Shown piece by piece: positions 44,295-54,863 of a stretch of DNA of 64,000 nucleotides. The position numbers and the translations under genes were made by a program. The stretch comes from Polyporus tsugae. Lineage: Eukaryota > Basidiomycota > Agaricomycetes > Polyporales > Polyporaceae. The notes under the pieces were generated by a model, which saw nothing but the letters and a program-made list of their open reading frames with translations, made no database searches and had not been told where the DNA came from. The stretch's first letter is position 1; every line of letters starts with the position of its first letter. The stretch is from NCBI GenBank assembly GCA_024305745.1, contig JAHRBS010000012.1:1431001-1495000 (forward strand), in the 5' to 3' direction.

Positions 44295-45020
44295 TTAACC
44301 CCAGGCTGCGGTCGTGCTGGCACAAAAGGGATGTCAGCGAACCGAGTAGAGATGGAAACTGGATGCACATGCCTGTAGTTTACTATTAGATGGCCCTCGG
44401 TCGAGAAGGACTGGGAGAAGATCGATTCAGAGACGAGGTTGTGTAGGCAACTGCTCGCGTATGTGCACATACCTTGAACAGATTTGCAACAGTATCATCC
44501 GGTGCTGGCGAGAAGGCGAGGTTGATGTATGTGAACTACGAGTGGCGGAGAGGTGAGAAGGTTCCCAGCACGGCACACAGGATGACCTCTCAATGTGGTG
44601 AAGGAGGTGGAGGAACTCACGAGAGGGTCGCCCTGTTTCCATCCAAGTTCCTTCCTCAAGAACTGGATGACCGCCTGGAACCGGTTGGAGGCAGTGATCT
44701 TGTAGAAGTTCTGCTTCATGATCGGCGCGTTGCCGACAGCCTTGAATCGAACGACGACTGTCGTGCGGCAGGACCGGGGTGCGGATAGTGGGATAAGAAT
44801 GTCGGAGACCACATGGAATGTGTCGGATGTACAGATGAGGATAGAAGATGGGTTAGCATGTAGCATCCAGGAGCGATAGCGGCGCACCTTTGCTGGCATC
44901 CTTCTTCTTGTACGAGTCAAGCGCCTCCTGGGCCTCTTGCATGATGTTGCCGCCGTCGAGAGAGGTCCATACTGAGGGGAGTGTGCGGGTGTTGGGTTCT
45001 GGGCTTCCCTGCAGGGCCAT
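44295..45020 (-). CDS. atg12: Ubiquitin-like protein Atg12
   Basis: Ubiquitin-like modifier joined to Atg5 by Atg7/Atg10; the conjugate acts as E3 for Atg8 lipidation. Five exons (45020-44888, 44757-44621, 44535-44473, 44410-44373, 44316-44295) sum to 131 codons (130 residues). The ubiquitin fold is clear: VVVRFKAVGNAPIMKQNFYK, ITASNRFQAVIQFLRKELG, FTYINLAFSPAPDDTVANLF, STEGHLIVNY, ending in TTAAWG with the essential C-terminal Gly. The N-terminal 45 residues are a variable extension (MALQGSPEPNTRTLPSVW). The last intron (44317-44372) uses a GC donor; only that splice keeps the invariant NYS-TTAAWG end in frame. Confidence 0.94.
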
Positions 45021-46022
45021 GTCCGCAATCACAGTCTGTCACAGTGTATGACGGCGCCTATAGTCAAGTTGGCTCGAATCGCCGAACTGGATCTGGTGCA
45101 GCTTCACGCCTGGATCGATCCGTGCGCAGCCTCTGCCGCCATTAATGACACTTCCGACCTCTTGACTTGCTGTTGCCACCGTCCATCGCCGTCTCTTGAT
45201 ACAGTAATTCCCCCACCACTGGTCGTAATGTTCACTGTTTTCCAGACCCTGGCATTGAGCTCCACTCCACATATCAGTAGATTCTGGCCTCACGAGGCTT
45301 TCGTGACGGCACTGGTTACCATCCACAGCGACGCCAGATCTAGAACAGGCACTCGGATCTTCGCATCCCCCGTCCTCTGGGGCAATATTGATGGCAGTGC
45401 CCCCTAGCTTAATGATACACTACCGTGTCCTCGAGGCTCAAATAAGTACATTCAACGGCGTGTAGGCCATTGGAGCGGACTAGCAAGTAGTAAGTACATA
45501 CTTACTCTGAGTGCCGTTCCTGCCTGGGCTTTGCCATCCCACGGCGTTCATGCGCCTCGCGGACCCAATTTCGCCGGCCTGGAGGTGCGAATGGGACATG
45601 TGCGTCCATGTGCCCTGCACTTACGCCCAAATTGGCTTCTGTGGCTGACCTCCGCTGTTACGTTCCCAAAATAACCTAGTGCACCAGGGCGGTGGTGGCA
45701 TCACCTAACTACGAAGATTTCCTTGCACAGATCCACTTGCAGCAACGGAATCGCGATGGATCCTGATGGCTCACGGTTACTTACATCGCGAACCGACCAA
45801 GCCCGACACCGCAGCGCCAATTAATCCCACCACCCGGGCCCGTGTTTTGAGCGGACAGGTGCTCTCCCATGATAAGCCTCGTAAGCGTGCCTTCCTACCC
45901 CACAATAAAAACCAAGGGGACGCGCACATGGGTCATTTTACCTTCTTCCCCGCGTCCCCCCTCGAGCCCTCGCTCCGGCTCTTGCAGCTGGGTTGGTCAA
46001 TGACTGGTGCTTCGCTCTGCCC
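45021..46022. other. Divergent promoter region
   Basis: About 1 kb between atg12 (-) and the DUF6533-type gene (+). An open frame at 45048-45407 (119 residues) has no recognisable feature and no splice support. A pyrimidine-rich stretch precedes 46023. Confidence 0.5.
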
Positions 46023-47974
46023 ATGTCCGCCGCCGCCGCCGCTCTCGATGTGCCATTGAACGAGCCTCTGATCACCATCGTCTCCCATGGAGCTGCTGTC
46101 AAGTACGTATGTGGTTTGTGTTGATCTCGGTGCGGGAAGCGTCCTAACACGTTTTGTTCCAACAGGCTCTTGACTCGTGAGTATCCAGCCGAACGTTTCG
46201 GCATTCAAAGGCATCCTAACATGCCCCTTCCGCGTGTTCAGTCGTTGGGTTTACCGCTCTTCTTTACGACCATCTGGTGACCGTGCGTCCACTTCCCACT
46301 CTATTTTCCGCCCTCGTCTTACTGAGCGCCCATGCGCCCTTTGTAGCTCCCCGATGAGGTATGCTTGGTAGCCATCTGGCAGCGCATGCGGTGTCCTCAA
46401 CGTTGCGACAGATTACTTTGATATGGCGAGGCAAGAAAGGCGTCGTCTCCACCATCTTTCTCCTGGTACGTGATCAATCCTTCGTTGCGGTGGCGCCGGG
46501 AATTAAACAATGCCGCAGAATCGCTACGTTGTGTGAGTCGCCGAAGGTCTCTGTTTGGTTAATAAGGTTACCGATAGACTGCTCTCAGCCCCGTCATCCT
46601 TGCACTGGATATCTATGGTGTGTATCATGTCCATTAACATGTCCATACGTGTTCACACCCCAACAGAGGCATTTGGACAAGCCGCCGCATCCATCACGGT
46701 AACTAGCACATGTCCTCCATCGGGAAGCCGGCATATTCTGAACCTCGAATAGTTCTGCAAAGTCTGGACAATAGCACAAGCGTACTTGACCATCTTATCG
46801 TACATGTCCATCCACGGTATGTCCCCCGCTCACCCCCCATCGCCCTTCCACTGCCACTGTCCAGTGTTAGACTGACCGCGCTCCTGCCATCTGCCATACC
46901 TCACTCTTCAGCTATCGTTGCATGGCGGGTGTACGCTATTTACAACGCCCAACGCTGGGTGACAAGGCTCCTGTGGATCGCAGGCTCTATCAACTTCGCC
47001 GTCGCGGCGGGCATCAGTACAGCATCGTTGGTACCCACCATTGGTACGTATCCCCAACATATCCTCGTCGTATGCCATAACGTTTCGCGCCTAATGCCCT
47101 CCACCATAGCGGAACTTCATCCATTTCATCATGCTTGCGTCGGAACTGTGCGTAGTGATTGCGATATGCGTACGCGGTTCCAGGCCATTTGATTGACATT
47201 CGCTGTTGCAGGTCCCGAACTACATCTGGTCAATCTGGCTTCCAAGGTATGCTAGTCCCTAAGTGCTTCATATAACAAAACACTGACTGGTGTTGAAACA
47301 GCATTACCTTCGAGACACTCCTTTTTGGGCTTACCATCAAAGCCATGTTTCATGAAGGGCAGCGTCGCTCTCTGACTGCCCTATCTCTCCTTCTCTATCG
47401 TGATGGTGGGTGACTCCAATCTCGAACCCCCGCCGCACCATACTTATCACACAACCTTTTTCTGCAGGAATGCTGTATTTCGTTGCAGTCACACGTGCGT
47501 GCCGTCGCCTATCTCCCTTCCCCGTCGCAACTAACCTATTCTCCCCGCAGTTTGTTCTCTCTTCTCCCTCATGGTCTGGGCTCTCGCGGGGCCCGACCTC
47601 CTCGGTCTCGCACGATAGTACGCACCAGCAACTTCCGTCCGCATCTTCCCCCACTCATCCAAACACTGCCTCCTAGCTTCGCGCTCGCTATGGTGAATAT
47701 CGCCGGGTCGCGGCTCATCCTCAACCTCAAGGCGTATGCCGCAACGCGCTCGGGTGACCCCGACCTCGACTGGGACGAGCCCCAGCCCCAGCCCCAGCCT
47801 CAGCCCCAGCCTGAATCATCCCTATCGCTACGCGCCGCGCTCTACCTCCCCCACTTCACGAGGACTCCCGTGCACTCCGCGGATGGCAAGTCCAACAGCC
47901 CCATTGATTCGCTCGATCTCGAGATGTACTCGATCGAACGAGAGTGCCAGCAGTTGGGGACGCGACTGCGATAG
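46023..47974 (+). CDS. DUF6533-type seven-TM-like membrane protein
   Basis: Third member of the DUF6533 family in the window. It is extremely fragmented: starting MSAAAAALDVPLNEPLITIV, an 11-nt exon (46166-46176) and a 12-nt exon (46347-46358, LPDE) are needed to build TLVGFTALLYDHLVTLPDE and ITLIWRGKKGVVSTIFLL. Then come NRYVV, LSPVILALDIY, FCKVWTIAQAYLTILSYMS, AIVAWRVYAIYNAQRWVTRL, ITFETLLFGLTIKAMFHEGQ, ALSLLLYRDGMLYFVAVT and FALAMVNIAGSRLILNLKAY, the family order of TM segments. The C-terminal tail has a Pro-Gln dipeptide run (six PQ units, near 47780-47812) and ends in RECQQLGTRLR. At least 14 exons in 1.95 kb. No function is known. Confidence 0.87.
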
Positions 47975-49128
47975 ATCCGTTCCTTGGGCGTGTGTGTAGC
48001 GAGTGCGAGAGGCGTTGGTAGGGGATTGGGGACATAGGGAAGACGGTGATGTAGACTTCCCGTTATTTGTGTACGATACGGCTTCTGTCTTCAATTGTAT
48101 CGTTAGCTTATCGGGTCCCTTTAGGGATGATTCACAGTTATTTCTTGGATGCGAGCCACTTATTCCATGGGGCAGCGTTCAAAGAGTGATGACAACAATA
48201 AGTACAGTACACTGATATCTCATAATACATACTCTCCTATTGCATGTTATCTCCTATAATGCATGGCATCGGATGGGTCCCAAACGGGCGCTTCACACTC
48301 AAACGACCATCCCATGCATAACAGCTCATAATGCATAGGAAAATGGCGGATATGCATTATGAGAAACTGTACTCGGGGAGACTCGGACCGTGATGCATGC
48401 ATGACCCGGGATGGCCGCCATGTGTAACCTCACCCGGATGTGATTTCGAGTCACGGCCTGTCAGTGCGCGCGACGTCCGGCGACCACGGCGGCGGCCCCA
48501 AACAAAGTTCAGCTCAAGTCCACCCTCGGAGTCTTAGGGTGAGACTGTGTCCATCTAGTTTCCAATCGAAGTCAACTCCTGAGCACTCGAGGTTACTCGT
48601 GGCTATTTTAGGCATTTACTTCGCCTTGCACCCGGGTGATTGAGCTTCGAGTTGCGCTACCGCGAACTTCTTGAAGCCTCTCCGAGGGTAAGTTAGCATT
48701 GGCTAACCCATTCGCGATAGCAAATCGGCCTCACATCTGTCTTCCCAGAGCAGGCCATAACACCGGTCAAGGCAATAATAGACGAAACAAGCCCGACGGG
48801 TTTGATGGAGCCGTGACAGCAGCAATGTCAACCAGAAGGATCAACGAGAAGGATGGAAGGGAAGCATTTCTATGAAGACTCCCCGCGCCAGGCCCGGGGC
48901 TATAGAGGTTAATTGCGCACCCCGGACTTCTTCACTTCTTCTGTTCACGAGACTTAACCGACGCCTCGTAGAAGACACAAGCATACATCGGATGCACAAA
49001 TTCCTTGACATCGTCTCCGATAGCTTCGGGAATGCGCTGAATATGGGGACTACGGTCTTCTAGTGCACTCCACTATATCGCTCGAGCATTCATGACTTCA
49101 CTACGTCTTGATGTAATTCCAACCGGAC
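47975..49128. other. Intergenic with ATAATGCAT repeats
   Basis: About 1.15 kb without a gene. Several ATAATGCAT-like words between 48219 and 48363 include a perfect inverted repeat (listed separately). Confidence 0.6.
48325..48363. repeat. Perfect 13-bp inverted repeat
   Basis: Left arm ctcataatgcata (48325-48337) and its exact reverse complement (48351-48363) separated by 13 bases. A 12/13 copy of the left arm lies at 48219-48231. Confidence 0.9.
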
Positions 49129-49205
49129 ATGTTGCAGGCTGTTTTGGGGAGGCTGCACTTGACTTTCGAGCTCAAGACCGTCCTTTCGTGCCCAGGAACT
49201 ATGGG

Positions 49206-49213
49206 TATAAAAG
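49206..49213 (+). promoter_or_regulatory. TATAAAAG motif
   Basis: Perfect TATA-box consensus, but it lies only 3 bases before the nearest in-frame ATG (49216) of the DUF5648-type gene, which complicates the choice of start. Confidence 0.45.
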
Positions 49214-49215
49214 CA

Positions 49216-49937
49216 ATGGGTAAGCACCAACACCCCTCAGTTCCGCAGGAGTCAGGACTCTTCGACTTTTGCGCTCCAAACCCCCGACTCAGCAGACTCG
49301 TCTTCAAGCTCACCCTCTCCGCTCTCGTTCCGTCCATTGTCCTCCTGCAGGCACACGCTTCCCCCACCGCAGCGGGCACTGCTGAAGTTTCAGTGAGTTT
49401 CACATCACCACCATCCCCATCCCTCCCCACCGGTCGTCCTAACTTTACCCTCCTCAGCGTCGCTCCGCCGCCGTCGGTTGCGGCTACAACACGATCCCGC
49501 TGCTGCGCGGGTACAGCGCGCAGCACGAGGACCACTTCTACACCACCTCCGCCTCGCAGATGGACAACGCGATCCGCAACGACGCGTACGTCTCGCAGGG
49601 CGACGCCGCTCTGGTCTTCCCGACCGCCGACGGGCCCAGCGTCCCGGGCGCCATCCCGCTCTACCGCATGTGGTCGCCGACGCGGCAGGACCACTTCTAC
49701 ACGGCCTCCGCGGCGCAGCGCGACAACGCGGTGCAGAAGCATGGATACACAGACGAGGGCGTGGAGGCGTACGTGTATGGCACCCAGCTCTGCGGGAGCG
49801 TGCCACTCTACCGGACGTTCGACCCCGTCGCGTACGACTACTTCTACACGGCGAACGAGACGGAGAAGTTCGACTTCATCGACAACCGCGGGTATATCGA
49901 CGAAGGGACGACAGGGTTCATTTTTCCGACCCATTGA
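49216..49937 (+). CDS. DUF5648-type repeat protein, probably secreted
   Basis: Two exons join at GTTTCA|CGT (intron about 49394-49457). The second encodes three repeats of about 50 residues with the signature PL-Y/R followed by HFYT: IPLLRGYSAQHEDHFYTTSA, IPLYRMWSPTRQDHFYTASA, VPLYRTFDPVAYDYFYTANE. Each is followed by a Gly/Tyr element (EGVEAYVYGTQ, EGTTGFIF). This is the DUF5648 repeat, found in bacteria and fungi, often in secreted proteins. The hydrophobic stretch LVFKLTLSALVPSIVLL in exon 1 could be a signal peptide, but it lies about 33 residues after the first ATG considered (49216). In-frame ATGs also occur at 49129 and 49201. The coding GC is notably high and a long antisense frame results. 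Function unknown. Confidence 0.75.
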
Positions 49938-51258
49938 ACGGTGAGGGTTCTTATTGGTGTCGCCTTCTCCGCGACGGCGAGACTCCCCGATCTGGCTTCT
50001 ATGCTCAACTCACAGTCACGGCGCATTGCCTGCAGCTCCGTGCTCTTCGGATGGTCTGAGTGGGGTCAATGGAGGGTGGTGTCTGATCGAGAGGCTCGTG
50101 TCTGTCCTTCGAGAAATTCTGAGTCCATTACGTGCCCCCTATTATCCAAGCAAATGCACGCGAACTAGATATCATCTCACAGGAACAGCGAACAAACCTC
50201 ACAGATAGGATAGTATCGCCGTCACGACCAACCTGAAGGATCGCCGGGCTATGAGTACACTGTCCAGGAGAGGATACGGTATAAGGCCTCCACTACCCGA
50301 AACATGCATATCCTATTCAAGAAAGTCAGCCGTCGACGCAGTCTGAATACTCTCCACTGCTACACACCACGCACCTGGAGGAAATCCGTGGGGCCGCGGG
50401 AATGCAATCGACTCGGCAAGTGGTCGTTCAACTAGCCCTGCACCTATAACAATGATGGTTAAAAGGGCTTGCGCCTGAAGAAGCGATATATCCATGCTTA
50501 CACCGACCGTTGGTTGGACAACGTTCACTAGGCAAACAAATCGCTTTGAACGTCGACGCAGCCTGAGGACTCGGAAGGGGCTTGAGCTAGATGGACGCCG
50601 GTGGCGATGAGGGGGAACACAGAGGTGACAGAGTGTACGATGGCTAGAAGAGATTCCCCATATGTACTTCTCCATGAGGTCGCTTGGCTACACCGTGATC
50701 TCGCGCTTGGGGTGTTCGATCGTTTGCAACTTGGCGGCTTGCGCGCAATCGACGATTCGGATGATGATGGCGGGGAGTATGGAACTGCCGCCGTAGTCTT
50801 CCAGGATAGCGTCGGCCATCTTCTCCCTAGAATGGCGTTCATTGCGCCAATCGAAGAGCCCAGTAAAGAGAGCGCAACAGGATGCGTCAAGATTGGCAGA
50901 GGATGCCGTGTGCGCGCGATATCGATTTGTTCATTGTGCGGGCGGGGCCGAGTACTAAAGTTATGGCCCCGGGGGCGGCGGGGAAGTACAAGAGCTGAAC
51001 GCGAATGGGGTGAATAGAAGCAAGTCTCGGTGACCCCAACGGTGGCCAGCCTCCCCAGTCGGACCATCGACAGTGGGAAAGGTGTCACTAGCGGCCGCGT
51101 ACCAGATGGGCGGACTCGGAGGGTAACCGAGTCCGTGACCTGACGATGTGACCATACGCGTTCGTGACCCGACTGAGCCTCGACTCCGGCGTGGACGACG
51201 ACAGCCCTAGCCTGACCTGTCCTCTTCGCTCATCGGCATCCTCTATACCTCCATCTCC
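49938..51258. other. Intergenic with possible minus-strand exons
   Basis: Minus-strand frames near 50840-50700 (ADAILEDYGGSSILPAIIIR), 50640-50528 (LLAIVHSVTSVFPLIATGV) and 50505-50313 (LLTIIVIGAGLVERPLAES) look weakly protein-like and could be exons of one small unknown gene. The joints are not convincing, so no CDS is called. Confidence 0.3.
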
Positions 51259-52020
51259 ATGAAACGCCAGAACGACGACCATCCTCCCGTGCCCGCCCCC
51301 GCAAAGAAATCGCGCGGCAACACCGCCCACGCAGCGACCGTCGCGCTCGTGAACTCTATCCTGGCGAATCCCAAATCGTACCCCATATCCGGCAGCGAAG
51401 ACGTCGTGCGCAAGTCCCTCGTCAATCTCGCCTCCTACGCGCGCTCCCTCGAGCTGCAGCTCACGGGTGGTCCTGTCCCGGTCGCTGGCAGCAGCAAGGC
51501 CGGAGGTGCCACTGCCACGAAGCCCCCCAGGCCGCAGGCAGAGCTCGAGGCCGCGGCGGAGAAGGTGAGGAAAGCTGCAGTCAGCGGCATCAAGAAGCAG
51601 ATGTCGGCGGTGAGTGGCTCGCACGTACACTATATGCGCCTTGGAGCGTGTGTCTTACCCTCGACGCGTCCGTCTCCAGTGGAAGCCCTCGTGCAAGACA
51701 GGCTCGGCCAAGTGGGTCTACGACGGCATCTGCAGCGATCCAGAGGTCTTTGGATGCCTCATGGGCCTCGGTGGGCCGCCAACCTTCAAGATGAAGAAGT
51801 TCACCGTGGACGAGTTTGAGAAGTGTGTGGGAGCTCTTCGTGGCTCTGTCCGGTGAGTTGTACCCAAGTTATTGCATTCAGCGTAATCTGACGAGCGTCG
51901 GCGGGCTGCAGGTTTGATACCCTTTACATCACCAGCAAGGAGGTGACTGTTCGCTGGTCCGACACTGGCGAGTTCAAGTTCAGCGGGTCGTACGGAAAGT
52001 GGCAGCCCGGCAGCAGTTAG
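51259..52020 (+). CDS. Hypothetical basic nuclear-type protein, 210 aa
   Basis: Three exons (51259-51609, 51680-51852, 51912-52020) sum to 211 codons, phases exact. The N-terminus MKRQNDDHPPVPAPAKKSRG contains a KKSR basic patch that could be a nuclear localisation signal. A helical region follows (VALVNSILANPKSYPI, VRKSLVNLASYARSLELQL, then AAAEKVRKAAVSGIKKQMS). The C-terminal half is compact and probably folded: WKPSCKTGSAKWVYDGICSD, PPTFKMKKFTVDEFEKCVG, FDTLYITSKEVTVRWSDTGE, KFSGSYGKWQPGSS. I do not recognise the family; the arrangement looks conserved in basidiomycetes but that is from impression, not a search. Convergent with the DUF6697-like gene. Confidence 0.8.
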
Positions 52021-52399
52021 ACGCTATTATGAGGATCGGGGTGTGGTGGAAGTTTATGGGTCATATAGTGCACTTTCAGTAATGTATCTTACCTTGCTTA
52101 TCTTTCAGTGTAACTATTCCCGTTGGAGACACACACCTTGCGCCCCGTCAAAGGAGGCCTGGTCTTCCAGAGGCCAGGTGGACCCGGCTCTCCGGAGTCT
52201 GGCCACCGTTTCACCCGCCAATCATGTTCATGCCCATCCCAGACGCCTATGCATTCATCTCGCTACATCTGAGGTAGACAGGCATGATTTTTCGGTTGAG
52301 TTATATGTAGCAGATCATCGTGGATAGGGCATACTTCTGCAATCTCAACTATTCATTTGCCAACAACCAAGATAGACCAACGCACCACCGTCGGCAGCG
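52021..52399. other. Convergent 3' region
   Basis: About 380 bases between two converging 3' ends; a short inverted motif (ggcctggtcttccagaggcc) at about 52147-52166 may form a hairpin. No gene. Confidence 0.45.
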
Positions 52400-54863
52400 T
52401 CACTCCTCCTGGCTCTCCCCCTCCCCCTCCGACTCGCACTCGTCCCCTCCGCTCGCGGTCCTGCGTCGCTTCGCCGGCTGCGGGTCCGGGTCCTGCCCTC
52501 CCTCCCCAAAGAACCTGTCGTTCTCGCGGCACAGCTCCTTGTAGAACTCGACGTCGAAGCGCACGCACTGCAGCTGCACGCAAGGGACCCGGAAGAGCCC
52601 GCGATCGATCTTGCCGATCACGTCGTCCACGCTCGACGCACCGTAGTGCACAAAGTCCTCGAGGCCCGCGCAAAAGCTCCTGACGTATCTGTTCTTGTGC
52701 TACACGCGAGAGCGATGGTGAGAGAGGTGTCACCTAAGGGATAGGAAACGTCGAGAACGTACGAAATGCGTCAATGAGAGCCACTCGTCGAGCGAGAGCT
52801 CTCCAAAGTTGGCGATGCGGTAATATCCACAGTAGTGGTATGGCCCGCCGCGGGTGCCGGTGAAGACGTGCCGCTTGTCGTTCTGCTTGAAGGGCACCTT
52901 CATCTCTAGCGCTGGGAGGAACCAGTACCCGTGCTGTCCAGGGCGAACGGGCGACCACGGATTCCGTTCGACAGTGGACATCGTGTACGTGGTGATGGAG
53001 TGGCGTTTCGCGAAGTCTGTGGTAGTGGGACCGAGTCTGTGTGACGCGTGGTCAGTCATTCGAGGAAACTCGGTTTGTAGAGCAGATGGACGCTAACACA
53101 ACGTGGTGGATCCTCCAGTTCCCACCTAGAATGGCGGAAATGGAATCCCGCGAGAAAATAGCAGGAGTATCGATCTCGGGAGGCAAGGTGACTGCGACAT
53201 CCGGATACTTGGCCAATGCCGCAGCTCGTTCCGAGGGGAGAGATATGCAGTGCGTCTCGAGATCCGCGGCCGTGGGCCAAGGCGAGGGAGGCGGCTCATC
53301 CGGAGAGCTTTCTGCAGCAGTCAAAGGGCGCTCCCTTGAGTAAGGGAATGGGACTTGCCTACAAAAAGTGTAAGTCTCGAACAAGCCTCGGGGTTTGTAG
53401 GAATACACGTAACGACGAGGGACCGACTTGACATAAACCACCATCGGGTGCGACCTGGAAAACTGTAGCAGTAGCGAAGTCACCCGAGCCCTATAATAAG
53501 TGGCAATATCATGTCAATGCGCGCGTGCAATGAACGACTCATATTGACTACTGACCCCCAACTCCAGTGCCACCATCGTCGTCTGCCTTGCATTGACGGC
53601 GTCCTGCTGAGCCTGCTGGGCCTATACATGATGTGAGCCTTGACGATTAGAGCGTTGAGGGGGTTTTGAGTGGCGCACCTGGCGTTTCAATTCCTCTGCA
53701 TTCAGGCGTTGCGTTAGACATTCTGATTCTAGAACTGCGACTCTGCTGTCACGTTCCCGGATCTACATGCATTCGAGTCAGCGGGGCACACTGAGAGAAA
53801 TGTCGTCCACAGTCATTCGCAGCTCACCTGGGCGTCGACGGACTGCAATCGACCGTCCAACGTGGACAGCCACAGGCAGATGGACTCGTTCAAGTTGTTT
53901 GCCGCAAGCGTAACTCCTTTCTTGTCCTCCCACAGCTTGATGGTCTCCTGACACTTTGCAAGTAGGCATGATAGCCTCTCGTTCTCTTCCTCGACCGCGC
54001 GCATTTTTTGCTCCGCTTCTGTTTGCTGTTAGCCCTGTGGTCAACGTGGTGTTCGTACACGATCAAGTCACCCAAAGAGACGCACCGCTGCCACGCACGA
54101 CTCATATTCCTTCTCGCGTCTGACTTGCGCTTCCGCCGCCAGCCGAAGCCACTTTGCCAACTGCCCGGCAAAATCGGGCTTCGATATGTTCAACTATGTG
54201 ACAACCGGTGTCAGCCAGAACCCGCTGAGATCCCAGAGAAATACCTGCCGTATTGAGGTCAGCTTGGCGTTTGAGTGCTAGCTCGGCGTTCTGGTGGAGA
54301 AGATGTTCAAAGGTTTGGATAAGCTCCACGTTAAATGTGTCTCCCATTCCCTTGAGCTGACAAACGATGAACGGCTCAGCAACATGCAACTGGATACAAC
54401 ATAAAAGTAGATGAACAGACGTTGGCTGGGACCGCATCGCAGGCATTGCTGAGGTTAGCGTCCCGACCTCCAACGTTTCGCGTAGCGACGAAAGTCTTCA
54501 AGAGCTTGCTCAGTGCCTCGACGAACTGGGGATTTCCTGACGTCAGCATAGAAGGACACACTGTTGTTTGTATGGAAGAAACCGACCTGGAGATGACTGG
54601 CCTGAGACCCGTTCAAGGCTACACTGTCACTGGCCATGGCCATGAACATCGACAGCAGTTCGGTGGGAAAAGTGGGGTCTACGGATGCTTCCTGGGGAGG
54701 TCGGATCGTTAGATATGCGAAAGATAGGATGAGCTCGTTGTGTCCTACACACCTGCGACGCAACACCATGTTCCAAGTTCTTGGATAATTCGCTAGTCAT
54801 CAGTGTAACTACACTTGGAGGATCGTTGGCTTGATTTACGACGCGACTGGTTTCTGAACCCAT
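52400..54863 (-). CDS. Coiled-coil protein with C-terminal DUF6697-like domain
   Basis: Starts at 54863 (MGSETSRVVNQANDPPSVV). Successive exons encode helices: LMTSELSKNLEHGVASQ, FPTELLSMFMAMASDSVAL, FVEALSKLLKTFVATRNV, FNVELIQTFEHLLHQNAELA. A coiled coil then runs over about 54200-53580 (LAKWLRLAAEAQVRREKEYE, MRAVEEENERLSCLLAKCQE, IRERDSRVAVLESECLTQRL, AEELKRQAQQAQQDAVNAR). The C-terminal globular part (53365-52400) reads FSRDSISAILGGNWRIHHVV, LGPTTTDFAKRHSITTYTMS, NPWSPVRPGQHGYWFLPALE, TGTRGGPYHYCGYYRIANFG, LSLDEWLSL. It ends in an acidic tail after AKRRRT. The PWSP-G-HG-F/L pattern is that of DUF6697, a basidiomycete domain of unknown role. I infer one gene from continuous frames; the coiled coil and the domain could still be two genes split near 53490. 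Confidence 0.65.

Noticed and set aside
49101..49934. 277-residue minus-strand frame opposite the DUF5648-type gene
   Set aside because: Arg/Val-rich mirror of the high-GC sense codons, no motif, and the sense strand encodes three recognisable repeats.
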